Part shown: positions 7,429 to 13,802 of the stretch, in pieces
Numbering within the stretch: position 1 is the stretch's first letter
Layout of the letters: each line of letters begins with the position of its first letter
NCBI GenBank assembly: GCA_964558665.1
Contig: CAZLFA010000080.1
Location: 1-16,048 of the forward strand
DNA length: 16,048 bases
Direction of reading: 5' to 3'
Source of the DNA: CAZLFA01 sp964558665
Lineage (GTDB): Bacteria > Desulfobacterota > Syntrophia > Syntrophales > PHBD01
The notes under the pieces: generated by a model
What the model was told of the DNA's origin: nothing
Seen by the model: only the letters and a program-made list of their open reading frames with translations
Database searches by the model: none
Translations under genes and position numbers: made by a program

Positions 7429-8289
7429 ATGGACAAAGAGATGGTTGATCTGTACAATGAGTACGCTAACGGTCTGATGGAGCGCCGCGAATTTCTCAAA
7501 CGTTTGTCAATTATTGCCGGCGGCGTTGTGGTTGCCGACTCTCTTCTTGGTTTACTGGAAAATAACTTCGCCATGGCTGATTTAGTCGCAAAAAACGATC
7601 CCCGCATCTATACCGAAGACATCAAATACAGAGGCAGCACCGGCGAGATAAGAGCCGTACTGGCAAGGCCGAAAGGAGCTTCAAAATTGCCGGGTGTCGT
7701 TGTTATCCACGAGAACAGAGGCCTTAATCAGCACATAGCGGATGTTACAAGGCGCCTGGCTGTGGAAGGCTTTCTGGCCATGGCCCCTGACGCATTGTCT
7801 CCGGTAGGAGGAACACCGAATGTTGAGAGCAAAGCGATAGAACTCATCGGGAAGCTTGACCAGAAGTCTGCAATCAAGAATTATGTTGCCGCGGTTCAAT
7901 ACCTGAAGACACATCCCGTATCCACGGGAAAGGTGGGAGTTGTCGGTTTCTGCTGGGGTGGAGCCATGGCCAACCAGACGGCAGTCAATTCTCCCGACGT
8001 TATTGCCGCTGTCCCATACTACGGCAGACAGCCGGCGTTGGGAGATGTACCGAAAATAAAGGCTTCTCTGCTGCTTCACTACGCCGGCATCGACGAAGCC
8101 ATCAACAAGGGCATCCCGGCTTACGAGGCCGCTCTGAAGAAAGCGGCCGTTGATTACAAACTTTACATTTACGAAGGCGCTCAGCACGCATTCAACAACG
8201 ATACCAATACGGCCCGATACAACAAAACAGCAGCTGAACTTGCATGGAAGAGGACAATCGCCTTTCTCAAGGAGAAGCTCAAGACCTGA
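7429..8289 (+). CDS. exported dienelactone hydrolase-family protein
   Basis: A 286-residue alpha/beta hydrolase. Residues 19-25 (RREFLKR) followed by a hydrophobic stretch to about 42 resemble a twin-arginine signal, so export across the inner membrane in folded form is likely. The catalytic set of the family is visible: Cys175 in GFCWGG, Asp222 in GIDEAIN and His253 in AQHAFNND, with the conserved Glu95 in IHENRG. The Cys nucleophile in place of Ser is the hallmark of dienelactone hydrolases, which open lactone rings such as 4-carboxymethylenebut-2-en-4-olide. Many homologues have other or unknown ester substrates, and no aromatic-degradation genes are nearby. A strong AAGGAGGG site is 5 nt before the ATG. 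A T8 tract lies at 7381-7388 between the two genes, with only weak pairing before it. Confidence 0.9.
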   Translation: MDKEMVDLYNEYANGLMERREFLKRLSIIAGGVVVADSLLGLLENNFAMADLVAKNDPRIYTEDIKYRGSTGEIRAVLARPKGASKLPGVVVIHENRGLNQHIADVTRRLAVEGFLAMAPDALSPVGGTPNVESKAIELIGKLDQKSAIKNYVAAVQYLKTHPVSTGKVGVVGFCWGGAMANQTAVNSPDVIAAVPYYGRQPALGDVPKIKASLLLHYAGIDEAINKGIPAYEAALKKAAVDYKLYIYEGAQHAFNNDTNTARYNKTAAELAWKRTIAFLKEKLKT

Positions 8290-8291
8290 CA

Positions 8292-8345
8292 AGTTTCCAT
8301 CCGGAAACTCCGGATGTTGAAACTTTCGGTTTCCGGATTGGAAAG
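8292..8345. repeat. palindromic intergenic repeat, copy B
   Basis: It starts 3 bp after the hydrolase stop. GTTTCC-ATCC-GGAAAC is followed about 20 bp later by GTTTCC-GGATT-GGAAA. It matches copy A (4835-4889) at 32 of the first 33 positions and diverges after the second dyad. Confidence 0.75.
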
Positions 8346-8376
8346 AAGTTATTTTTCGTTCTGGCAAGGAGATATA

Positions 8377-8410
8377 AAATCCCCCTTGCCACCTTTATAA
8401 AGGGGGTTTT
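8377..8410. terminator. bidirectional rho-independent-type terminator
   Basis: CCCCCTT (8381-8387) pairs with AAGGGGG (8400-8406) across a 12-nt loop. AAAA lies on the left and TTTT on the right, so a U-run follows the stem in both directions. It separates the convergent hydrolase (plus) and radical SAM (minus) genes. The sequence also resembles a common dispersed CCCCCTT/AAGGGGG repeat. Confidence 0.65.
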
Positions 8411-8426
8411 CATGATTGCGCGGAGG

Positions 8427-8441
8427 CGTACATAATGTACG
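8427..8441. repeat. short perfect palindrome in the convergent spacer
   Basis: CGTACAT-A-ATGTACG is a 7-bp inverted repeat with a single central base. It lies downstream of both flanking genes, so it is probably not a promoter operator. It may belong to a dispersed repeat. Confidence 0.5.
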
Positions 8442-8477
8442 TCGCACAAGCAATACCGTAGATTGACACAGCCGGAG

Positions 8478-8506
8478 CGGAAAAGAGCCCTTTCCGGGCG
8501 GAAACT
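8478..8506. repeat. degenerate third copy of the TTTCC/GGAAA palindromic repeat
   Basis: CGGAAA (8478-8483), TTTCCG (8491-8496) and CGGAAA (8499-8504) alternate, so two mutually exclusive hairpins can form. The motif TTTCC-N4-GGAAACT matches the core of copies A and B, but the flanks do not align. Confidence 0.4.
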
Positions 8507-8540
8507 GACGACGCATGGTCTTGGCAATATCAGGATGACG

Positions 8541-9797
8541 TCACTTGCCCATGCAGCATTTTTTGTATTTACGGCCGCTGCCGCAGGGACAAGGGTCGTT
8601 GCGCCCCGTTTTGGGATTTCCCGCCGCTGTCCGCCCTGCTTCGGGCAACTTCGGATTCTCAAGGTTGCGCTCATGCCTGAGGGATGACAATTGGGCAACA
8701 AAAGGGCGGCAATGGGTGAAGAAACGCCTGTAGCCCGCGCACAGGTAACTGAGGCCGCTTTCGCCATCCGGTGTTTGTAAAAATCGGTCTTTAGGACAAC
8801 CTCCATTGCACATATCCAGAACTTCACAGGACTTGCAAAACCGGGTGAGCTTATCCGACTTGGCCTGTCCGAAAGCCCTTTGCGATGGACTTTCAAGCAA
8901 TTCTGCAAGCGGCGTTTCCCGGATGTTGCCGAGGCGGTTTGCCGTATCGACAAAGTGATCGCAGGGGAAAAAATCCCCGTTATGCTCAACAACGGGAATG
9001 TCTCCACAGGTCTTCCGGAAGATGCAGAGCGCATGATCCTGCCCGAATGCAGTTCCGATGGCTTCTTCGAATATCTGCACCTTGATGCGTCCTATATCCC
9101 TGCTTAACCATTCGTCGAAAATCCTGCAGAGAAAGATACCGAAAGAATCTGCGGAGACTGTCATGCCGCTGATTCCCTGTCCCCCGGAATCACGCTCTAC
9201 AAGAGGCAGAAAACCGATGTATGCCGCTCCTATCTGCCGGAAGAAGCGATATACCTCAAGGGGATACTGAACGTTGCGGGCATGAACCACACAAAGCACG
9301 TCATGGGGAATCCCATACTGCTGAAGGAGCCTGTACCCTCTCATTGTCTGCTCATGAGTGGGTTCCTGCCTCCTGTTCCTTCTGCACAGATCATGCAGCT
9401 CTGCGGGTCCGTCTATGCTGATTCCCACTCCGAAACCTTCTGCTGCAAGAAATCTGCACCAGTCATCGTCGAGGAGCGTGCCGTTAGTCTGTATGCCGTT
9501 CCTGATGGTCCGGCCCGCCGGCTGATGCCTGCGCTGAATCGCCACAACCTTCCGGAAAAAATCGAGTCCCGCGACAGTCGGCTCACCGCCGTGCCAGGAA
9601 AAGGTAATCACTGGAGAAGGGCAAGCTTCAATGTGCTGGATAATATACAGCTCGAGGATATCGTCGGGCATGCGAGAAGGCTGATCATTTCCGTACATGT
9701 CTGCCTTTTTCAGGTAATAGCAGTAACTGCAGGCCAGATTGCAGACGGAGCCTATCGGCTTGGCAAATACCTGAAACTCACGGGATGCTTTGACCAT
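8541..9797 (-). CDS. anaerobic sulfatase-maturating enzyme homologue (radical SAM/SPASM) with SEC-C tail
   Basis: A 418-residue radical SAM enzyme. The SAM-cluster motif is CNLACSYC (Cys19, 23, 26), followed by WHGGEPT (68-74). The SPASM region carries the auxiliary-cluster cysteines 258, 264, 279, 321, 324, 330, 334 and 353, including CKSCEVLDMCNGGCPKDR. Asp280 in PCDHF corresponds to the catalytic aspartate of known anSMEs. These enzymes oxidise a Cys or Ser of a sulfatase to formylglycine in the cytoplasm under anoxic conditions. After residue 398 a SEC-C zinc motif is appended (DPCPCGSGRKYKKCC), a known optional tail. No sulfatase gene occurs in this window, so the substrate may be encoded elsewhere. 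AGGCAGGA precedes the ATG by about 9 nt. Family assignment is firm; substrate is inferred. Confidence 0.92.
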   Translation of the reverse strand: MVKASREFQVFAKPIGSVCNLACSYCYYLKKADMYGNDQPSRMPDDILELYIIQHIEACPSPVITFSWHGGEPTVAGLDFFRKVVAIQRRHQPAGRTIRNGIQTNGTLLDDDWCRFLAAEGFGVGISIDGPAELHDLCRRNRRQEPTHEQTMRGYRLLQQYGIPHDVLCVVHARNVQYPLEVYRFFRQIGAAYIGFLPLVERDSGGQGISGMTVSADSFGIFLCRIFDEWLSRDIGRIKVQIFEEAIGTAFGQDHALCIFRKTCGDIPVVEHNGDFFPCDHFVDTANRLGNIRETPLAELLESPSQRAFGQAKSDKLTRFCKSCEVLDMCNGGCPKDRFLQTPDGESGLSYLCAGYRRFFTHCRPFVAQLSSLRHERNLENPKLPEAGRTAAGNPKTGRNDPCPCGSGRKYKKCCMGK

Positions 9798-9908
9798 CTA
9801 AAAAAATCCTGCCTGCCCGGCCGGAACATCATCAGCCGGAGCCCGGTAATGTTAATAGCTAAAGAATAATCACAAAAAAAAGTGTGGATGATCTTCAGGC
9901 TTCATCTC

Positions 9909-10808
9909 TCAATTTGATTGCCGATTGTTCCTGATACCCGCATTTGCGGTTTTAAGGAATTCGGCGATTTGGGTCAGCTTTCTCCCCTCAGCTATCATCA
10001 ACGCCGTTTTGCCGCCTTTGTCCCGCATATCGAGAGAAGCCCCCTTTCGAACCAGCATTTTTACTACATCTAGGTGTCCGGCGTTGACTGCAGCCATCAA
10101 TACAGTCCATTCAGTGTATGGATAAACAACGGTATTCACATCGACCCCATTGTTGATCAGAAACTCTGCCACATCGCTGTGGCTATTGATGGAAGCCTGG
10201 CATAGTGATGCTGTACCCCATTTCTTAAGATCGGCGCCTTTTTCAATAAGCAGTTTCGTTGTTGCCAAATCACCGTTGCCTGCTGCATACCAGAGCGGGG
10301 AATAGCCGTAGGCGTCCTCCTGGTTTATGTTGACTCCAATTTTAATCAGCGACCGTGAGGCATTATTGAAATTATATTTTGATGCAACAGCCAGCGGCGG
10401 CCACATGCCGCTTTTGGCTGCAAAAAAGAAGATGAGAGAAATCAGCAGGAAAAAGACAAGAACGGATGCCATCTTCAGCTTCCTCAGGTATGTTTCTTTA
10501 ACTATGCTTCTCACATGAAGAAGCAGCAGCGCCGCAGCCGGCAGCCCCACGAAAATAACAAAGAGAAACGCGCATCTTGCAGGCAGGAGACTTATTGTCT
10601 TTGCGGAATGGCTCAATCCGGCTGAAACAGTGATGAGGACACAGGCAAGCCCCCATATAACCAGAAGAGCAATCGTTGCCAGGATGAAATGTTTTCTGCT
10701 GATTGGCTTATCGGCCAGCACACCCGAGGCAATCTTCTCCAGAGAGAATACAAGTAAAACAGCCGCGCCGACTGCTATCACCAAAAATATCGGAAACAAA
10801 CCCATCAT
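9909..10808 (-). CDS. membrane protein with C-terminal ankyrin repeats
   Basis: A 299-residue protein with four predicted membrane spans (about 4-22, 41-63, 78-98, 112-131) followed by about five ankyrin repeats (about 136-290). The best are YGYSPLWYAAGNGDLATTKL, EWTVLMAAVNAGHLDVVKML and GGKTALMIAEGRKLTQIAEF, each with the usual T/S-x-L-x-x-A and G-x-x-x-V/I-x-x-L pattern. By charge the ankyrin part should face the cytoplasm, where it would bind a protein partner. Translation starts at a double ATG with only a poor ribosome site. It is 111 bp upstream of the radical SAM gene on the same strand, so co-transcription is possible but not shown. The specific role is unknown. Confidence 0.8.
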   Translation of the reverse strand: MMGLFPIFLVIAVGAAVLLVFSLEKIASGVLADKPISRKHFILATIALLVIWGLACVLITVSAGLSHSAKTISLLPARCAFLFVIFVGLPAAALLLLHVRSIVKETYLRKLKMASVLVFFLLISLIFFFAAKSGMWPPLAVASKYNFNNASRSLIKIGVNINQEDAYGYSPLWYAAGNGDLATTKLLIEKGADLKKWGTASLCQASINSHSDVAEFLINNGVDVNTVVYPYTEWTVLMAAVNAGHLDVVKMLVRKGASLDMRDKGGKTALMIAEGRKLTQIAEFLKTANAGIRNNRQSN

Positions 10809-10874
10809 TGTCTATTAACCATCCCGGTTTCTTTGACAATCTTGAATGATATGCAATCAAGGAATATATTCTGC

Positions 10875-11021
10875 TTACCCGCAAGTGATAAGTTTGAAAT
10901 GAACGCTGCAGGGAATATGCAACTGATAAGTTGAACTGCTTTCCTTGCCTTCGTTATTCCATCTTACGTGATGAATAAACAGCATGTCGCGGCATGTGTT
11001 TGCTTGAATTGTTATAATCAT
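10875..11021 (-). CDS. 48-residue ORF overlapping the antitoxin stop (doubtful)
   Basis: The ATG overlaps the TGA of the CopG-like gene in an ATGA arrangement, the usual geometry for translational coupling. The product (starting MIITIQANTCRDMLFIHHVR) resembles no toxin or other family I know. It contains three cysteines and has no signal or membrane span. It could be a tiny partner of the antitoxin or simply chance open frame. Confidence 0.25.
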   Translation of the reverse strand: MIITIQANTCRDMLFIHHVRWNNEGKESSSTYQLHIPCSVHFKLITCG

Positions 11022-11242
11022 GATGCTTTTTTTAGCCGCTCTGCCACCCAGACTTTTATTATGGATTGTCTCGGGACACCGAGCCGTTTTGCCTCTTTGT
11101 CCAATTCGTGAATCATCCATTTAGGGAAATCCACATTCACCCTTTTCTGCTCCTGTCCAGTACGGCGTGCCTTCGACACATCAAGATATTTTGTGATGTC
11201 CCCGCCTTCATCAAATTTCTTATCGAATTCTTTAGCTTTCAT
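11018..11242 (-). CDS. CopG/BrnA-like ribbon-helix-helix antitoxin
   Basis: A 74-residue protein. A TTG at 11251 would extend it by three codons, but the ATG at 11242 is preferred because AGAGGAG lies about 10 nt upstream of it and overlaps the TTG region. The N-terminal part (MKAKEFDKKFDEGGDITKYLD) is the flexible segment typical of this antitoxin class. The ribbon-helix-helix follows: strand KRVNVDFP (33-40), helix A (41-54), turn LGVPRQS and helix B (60-71). Such proteins dimerise, bind their own promoter and neutralise a toxin, commonly of the BrnT/RelE type. The usual toxin frame (a WDxxK-x-x-x-N-x-x-KH signature) is absent on both sides, so the gene looks orphaned. Family assignment is good; an active toxin-antitoxin role is uncertain. 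Confidence 0.75.
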   Translation of the reverse strand: MKAKEFDKKFDEGGDITKYLDVSKARRTGQEQKRVNVDFPKWMIHELDKEAKRLGVPRQSIIKVWVAERLKKAS

Positions 11243-11400
11243 ATATATCAATCTCCTCTTTCCTGGACCGGCGAATTGAAATTATTCTTACATTTTCACT
11301 TCTATAAGTTATGACTCATTTTAATACCGATGGCAAATATTTTTGTAATCGATGGTCTTATGGGGGAATGATAAAAATACAGACATGGCAGGAGGATATA

Positions 11401-11441
11401 AAAAAAGAGGCATCTGTGTTTCCTGATCACACAGATGCCTC
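11401..11441 (-). terminator. strong rho-independent terminator
   Basis: A perfect 13-bp stem, GAGGCATCTGTGT (11407-11419) and ACACAGATGCCTC (11429-11441), with a 9-nt loop. On the minus strand it is followed by six T residues (11406-11401). It lies about 60 bp beyond the stop of the gene ending at 11500. Confidence 0.9.
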
Positions 11442-11499
11442 CATACTTGCAAAATCAAATGTAGCGAAGCCTCTTAAGACTTCTCTCCCGGTACCGGCA

Positions 11500-11895
11500 C
11501 TACCACTGTTTGGATAGTGACGGTGCAGAGCCTACGGATGTTACATCGCTGGGGATGAACTTGAAAGAGCCTGTGCTCACCTCATCCTCTACAGGGAGCG
11601 CATACCTGAATATGCCTTTGCCCTCGTAGAAGAGGGTGAATGCCTTGATCCCCTGCGGCGACTTCTTCATGTATTTTGACATTACTGAAGCCGTTTCCGG
11701 TGTTCCGGGGATTAATACAGCCTCGAAAGAACCGGAAAAGAGGTTCTCAACGCCAAAGAGTCCCTCGATATGTTCGGGCACATTATCAACTTTGGCGCCG
11801 TTCTCCTCATAGTACTGGTCCAGTGCGTTTGTATCTTCAGCCTTTGAGAAAGTGCGGTCTACATCTTCCTTCTGGATTTTCTTTTTTCTTGCCAT
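11500..11895 (-). CDS. small conserved-looking protein of unknown function
   Basis: I choose the ATG at 11895, because AGGAGG sits 5 nt upstream; the open frame continues to 12045 without any ribosome site. The 131-residue product is soluble. It has a basic N-terminus (MARKKKIQKEDVDRTF), an acidic helical segment to about residue 40, and then a mixed alpha/beta part containing FEAVLIPGTPETASVMSKY and a stretch of alternating hydrophobic residues suggesting beta strands. No catalytic or metal-binding motif stands out and I do not recognise the family. With its own strong terminator and a long spacer upstream it looks monocistronic. It is most likely a real, well-expressed gene because of the ribosome site and terminator. 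Confidence 0.7.
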   Translation of the reverse strand: MARKKKIQKEDVDRTFSKAEDTNALDQYYEENGAKVDNVPEHIEGLFGVENLFSGSFEAVLIPGTPETASVMSKYMKKSPQGIKAFTLFYEGKGIFRYALPVEDEVSTGSFKFIPSDVTSVGSAPSLSKQW

Positions 11896-12256
11896 TTTGT
11901 CCTCCTGGTCTGTCATTATTATTGTCGGGAATACTGTCGGTAATTCAGAACTGCATTTTGATTTAATAGGCGGCTCTCGCTCGTGCCTTATCTTTAAACA
12001 TTTTTTGTGCCACAACAGCCGTGTTTCGAACACTCCGCGTAACATGCTGTTATCGTGAGCGATAGTTGCGTGCCGGAATCATGGGAGGGGCTTGCGGGTT
12101 GAGGTTTACAAAGGCTGAAATCGCGAAAAGGGATTCGCGGTGCGTAGGCTTTTACGCACCGGATGCCCTCCTGATGAGGCACTAAACTTTTGAGGGGTGT
12201 TTGTAAAACGAGGTTGAAAATCATCTAAGGCCTGTGAGCCTTAACCTCCATGGTTT
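11896..12256. other. 360-bp gene-free spacer rich in stem-loops
   Basis: No convincing gene. At least five inverted repeats fall within 12014-12181: AACAGC/GCTGTT (12014-12019, 12046-12051) enclosing GTGTT-TCG-AACAC (12021-12033); TATCG-TGAG-CGATA (12051-12064); CGCGAA/TTCGCG (12122-12139); GGTGCGTA/TACGCACC (12139-12160); and TGCCcTC/GAGGCA (12164-12181). On the minus strand this is the region upstream of the gene starting at 11895. It could be a structured leader, a small RNA or a mobile palindromic element. Confidence 0.6.
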
Positions 12257-12994
12257 CTAGCGGGCGCGCGGGAGACTGAAAGGAATCAGCATCGGTACTT
12301 CACGCCGGTAATCAAGATATTTTTCACCGAACTCTTTTATTAGATCTCTCTCCTCCAGAACTGTTCCGATAAAGATCCATGCCGTCCAGAGGACATTGAA
12401 AACCAGCCTGTCGGCGGTCAGGTCAGGATAAACCCAGATCGCCGCCAGGGTCAAAAAGTACTGGGGATGGCGTACCATTCTGTATGGTCCTTCTGCGACA
12501 AAAGGTGTTTGCCGTGGCTGTCTTCCCTTCAGGCTGTTCCTGATTCGTTGCACGCCCAGGGCGTCGATATGCGTCGTTGAGCGGAAGACCAGGAAAAACC
12601 CTGCCATGCTCAGGAAAAAGAGCACTCGAAGTACAATTCGGAATGCTCCGTCGGCGGATGCGATCATGGTCTCCGAACCCTGCCACAGGACAATAACCGC
12701 TGCCAGAACCGCTCCCGACGAAATGGAGTAAAGGGCGCTGCCGTACGCCTCAGGGATGAAACGTCCCATCAGACGACGGAACGGTTGCCTGATCATGATG
12801 CTGTGTTGAGCGAAGAACAGGACAGAGAGCCCCGCATCAAACAGGAGAATTTGATGTTCCTCCAGACGCAGATTTACGAGGTTAAAAGGTCCGGTATAAA
12901 GAAATGCCATGAACCCGAGCAAAGAGCCGGCCCCCAGCACCCAGGACAGGACAGCCGTAATGTATGCCGCTGTTGATCCGGATATTTTCGCCAT
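12257..12994 (-). CDS. integral-membrane methyltransferase, MddA/NnrU/ICMT-like
   Basis: A 245-residue membrane protein with about five or six spans. The N-terminal half has FAQHSIMIRQPFRRL (61-75), a signature shared by NnrU-like and MddA proteins. The C-terminal half has the isoprenylcysteine-methyltransferase-type SAM site: GPYRMVRHPQY (169-179, His176), then LEERDL (213-218) and the YRREVPMLIPF ending (229-239). MddA methylates methanethiol to dimethyl sulfide; the match to its HS.M.R, RHP.Y, EERDL and VPML blocks makes it the closest named relative I can recall, but general ICMT-family enzymes share part of this pattern. AAGGAA precedes the ATG by 6 nt. It stands alone, with a long leader from a good promoter at 13240-13268. 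Confidence 0.75.
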   Translation of the reverse strand: MAKISGSTAAYITAVLSWVLGAGSLLGFMAFLYTGPFNLVNLRLEEHQILLFDAGLSVLFFAQHSIMIRQPFRRLMGRFIPEAYGSALYSISSGAVLAAVIVLWQGSETMIASADGAFRIVLRVLFFLSMAGFFLVFRSTTHIDALGVQRIRNSLKGRQPRQTPFVAEGPYRMVRHPQYFLTLAAIWVYPDLTADRLVFNVLWTAWIFIGTVLEERDLIKEFGEKYLDYRREVPMLIPFSLPRAR

Positions 12995-13080
12995 TTAATT
13001 TTCCTTGCCGCTTTCCGATTCGACCGTCCTTCTCATTCTTAACCCTTTGACCATCCTCCCTTTATTCGCTTAGACGAAAA

Positions 13081-13257
13081 ATGGAAAGAAAAGGATACAG
13101 GCTGATCACTTTTCCGGAAATTCGCCGGGGCATTTCGCTGTGCCTCTATTCATCCGGAGGCAGTTCATGGGTTTCCCGCTACGATAGAACTTTTTCGCCG
13201 CTTCCTGATTGGTCCTATCCGCCCCGGATAGCAAGAAATAATATAAGCAAAATATAA
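13081..13257 (+). CDS. 58-codon ORF, doubtful
   Basis: It opens with MERKGYRLITFPEIRR and ends at TAA 13255-13257. There is no good ribosome site, and the frame runs through the hairpin and promoter on the opposite strand. I do not recognise the product. It is more likely the complement of the leader of the membrane methyltransferase gene than a gene. Confidence 0.12.
   Translation: MERKGYRLITFPEIRRGISLCLYSSGGSSWVSRYDRTFSPLPDWSYPPRIARNNISKI
13215..13231. promoter_or_regulatory. perfect dyad at the predicted transcription start
   Basis: CTATCCG-CCC-CGGATAG is a 7-bp perfect inverted repeat. On the minus strand it begins within a few bases of the start predicted from the promoter at 13240-13268. 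It could be an operator, or a 5' stem-loop that stabilises the transcript. Confidence 0.45.
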
Positions 13258-13268
13258 GGCTTAGTCAA
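13240..13268 (-). promoter_or_regulatory. predicted sigma70 promoter for the membrane methyltransferase
   Basis: On the minus strand TTGACT (13268-13263), a 17-bp spacer and TATATT (13245-13240), each five of six matches to consensus. The predicted start near 13233 gives a leader of about 240 nt before the ATG at 12994. Confidence 0.55.
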
Positions 13269-13355
13269 ATTAACAATTGCTTTTAATAACTGCTTGTGGT
13301 TAAAAATCTTCAACAAACGATGTGGCAGTAATTCGAAGCCGGGGGGTGCTGCAGA

Positions 13356-13529
13356 ATGAACAATCATATCGTCTCCAACCGTCATTATCCGACAGCATCA
13401 TCGCTCCATCCGGAGCTTCATTCAATTAACATCAAAGAAAAATATATAACAGCCGGAAACTTTCAGTATGTTGCTCCGGCAATTAATTATATCTATTCCG
13501 TCATTCCCGAGCAATCGGGAATCCAGTAA
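13356..13529 (+). CDS. 57-codon ORF whose end is supplied by a palindromic repeat
   Basis: It starts MNNHIVSNRHYPTASS behind a G-rich stretch (GGGGGG, 9 nt before the ATG). Its last ten residues (VIPEQSGIQ and the preceding Ser) come from the repeat beginning at 13499, the familiar reading of such repeats. It may be a truncated gene fused to the repeat, or not a gene. The N-terminal part matches nothing I know. Confidence 0.25.
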   Translation: MNNHIVSNRHYPTASSLHPELHSINIKEKYITAGNFQYVAPAINYIYSVIPEQSGIQ

Positions 13530-13563
13530 CTGCGCTGGATACCGGATCGAGTCCGGTATGACA
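13499..13563. repeat. three-armed palindromic intergenic repeat (CGTCATTCCCG type)
   Basis: The outer repeat GTCAT (13500-13504)/ATGAC (13558-13562) and ATCCAG (13521-13526)/CTGGAT (13535-13540) frame two arms: ATTCCCGA-gcaa-TCGGGAAT (13503-13522) and ACCGGA-tcgag-TCCGGT (13541-13557). The sequence matches the widely dispersed family of proteobacterial extragenic repeats that translate as VIPxxxGIQ. It is non-autonomous, with no ORF of its own. Confidence 0.8.
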
Positions 13564-13802
13564 ATGGACATATATATCCACCGGAGTAATAGCATGCATA
13601 ATTTGAGGATATCGATTTCGCCGTCATGATGAAAGAGACAATTGACAAAATTATTACGAGGCAGAAACCGCGCCAGAGGAAAGCAACGGTAAAGAATTAA
13701 GTATATGTTCCTTGAACTACTTTGAAGCAATTAAAAAATAAAAATTATTGAGCAAAATATCGGAAAATACCTAGTGTGTATATTAATTGTTGACCGTTTT
13801 AC

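Larger units (their letters stand above)
12995..13802. other. 808-bp spacer between divergent genes
   Basis: No convincing gene. It holds a minus-strand promoter-like site, a dyad at its predicted start, a hairpin TGCCTC/GAGGCA (13141-13162), a three-armed palindromic repeat (13499-13563) and two plus-strand ORFs of 57-58 codons. It is AT-rich near 13230-13300 and after 13680. A further open stretch, 13626-13697 (24 codons from ATGATG, ending QRKATVKN), reads like a protein C-terminus but has no ribosome site and may be a remnant. Confidence 0.6.

Noticed and set aside
9282..9869. 195-codon plus-strand ORF opposite the radical SAM gene
   Set aside because: Antisense to the conserved radical SAM core; composition follows the opposite-strand gene.
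10985..11008. Sigma54-like GGCATG...TTGC on the plus strand
   Set aside because: The GG-to-GC distance is one base short, and it lies next to the end of a minus-strand gene.
11252..11499. BrnT-like toxin upstream of the CopG-like antitoxin
   Set aside because: The minus-strand frames contain many stops and no WDxxK/KH signature; the main feature there is a terminator.
12001..12025. Sigma54-like TGGCAC on the minus strand upstream of the 11895 gene
   Set aside because: The -12 element lacks the required GC at the right spacing from GG, so it fails the invariant GG-N10-GC rule.
11896..12045. N-terminal extension of the small unknown protein to 12045
   Set aside because: The extension has no ribosome site, runs through stem-loop sequence, and an AGGAGG site marks the internal ATG at 11895.
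13422..13730. 102-codon minus-strand ORF
   Set aside because: Its middle is simply the translation of the palindromic repeat at 13499-13563, and no ribosome site or family resemblance was found.
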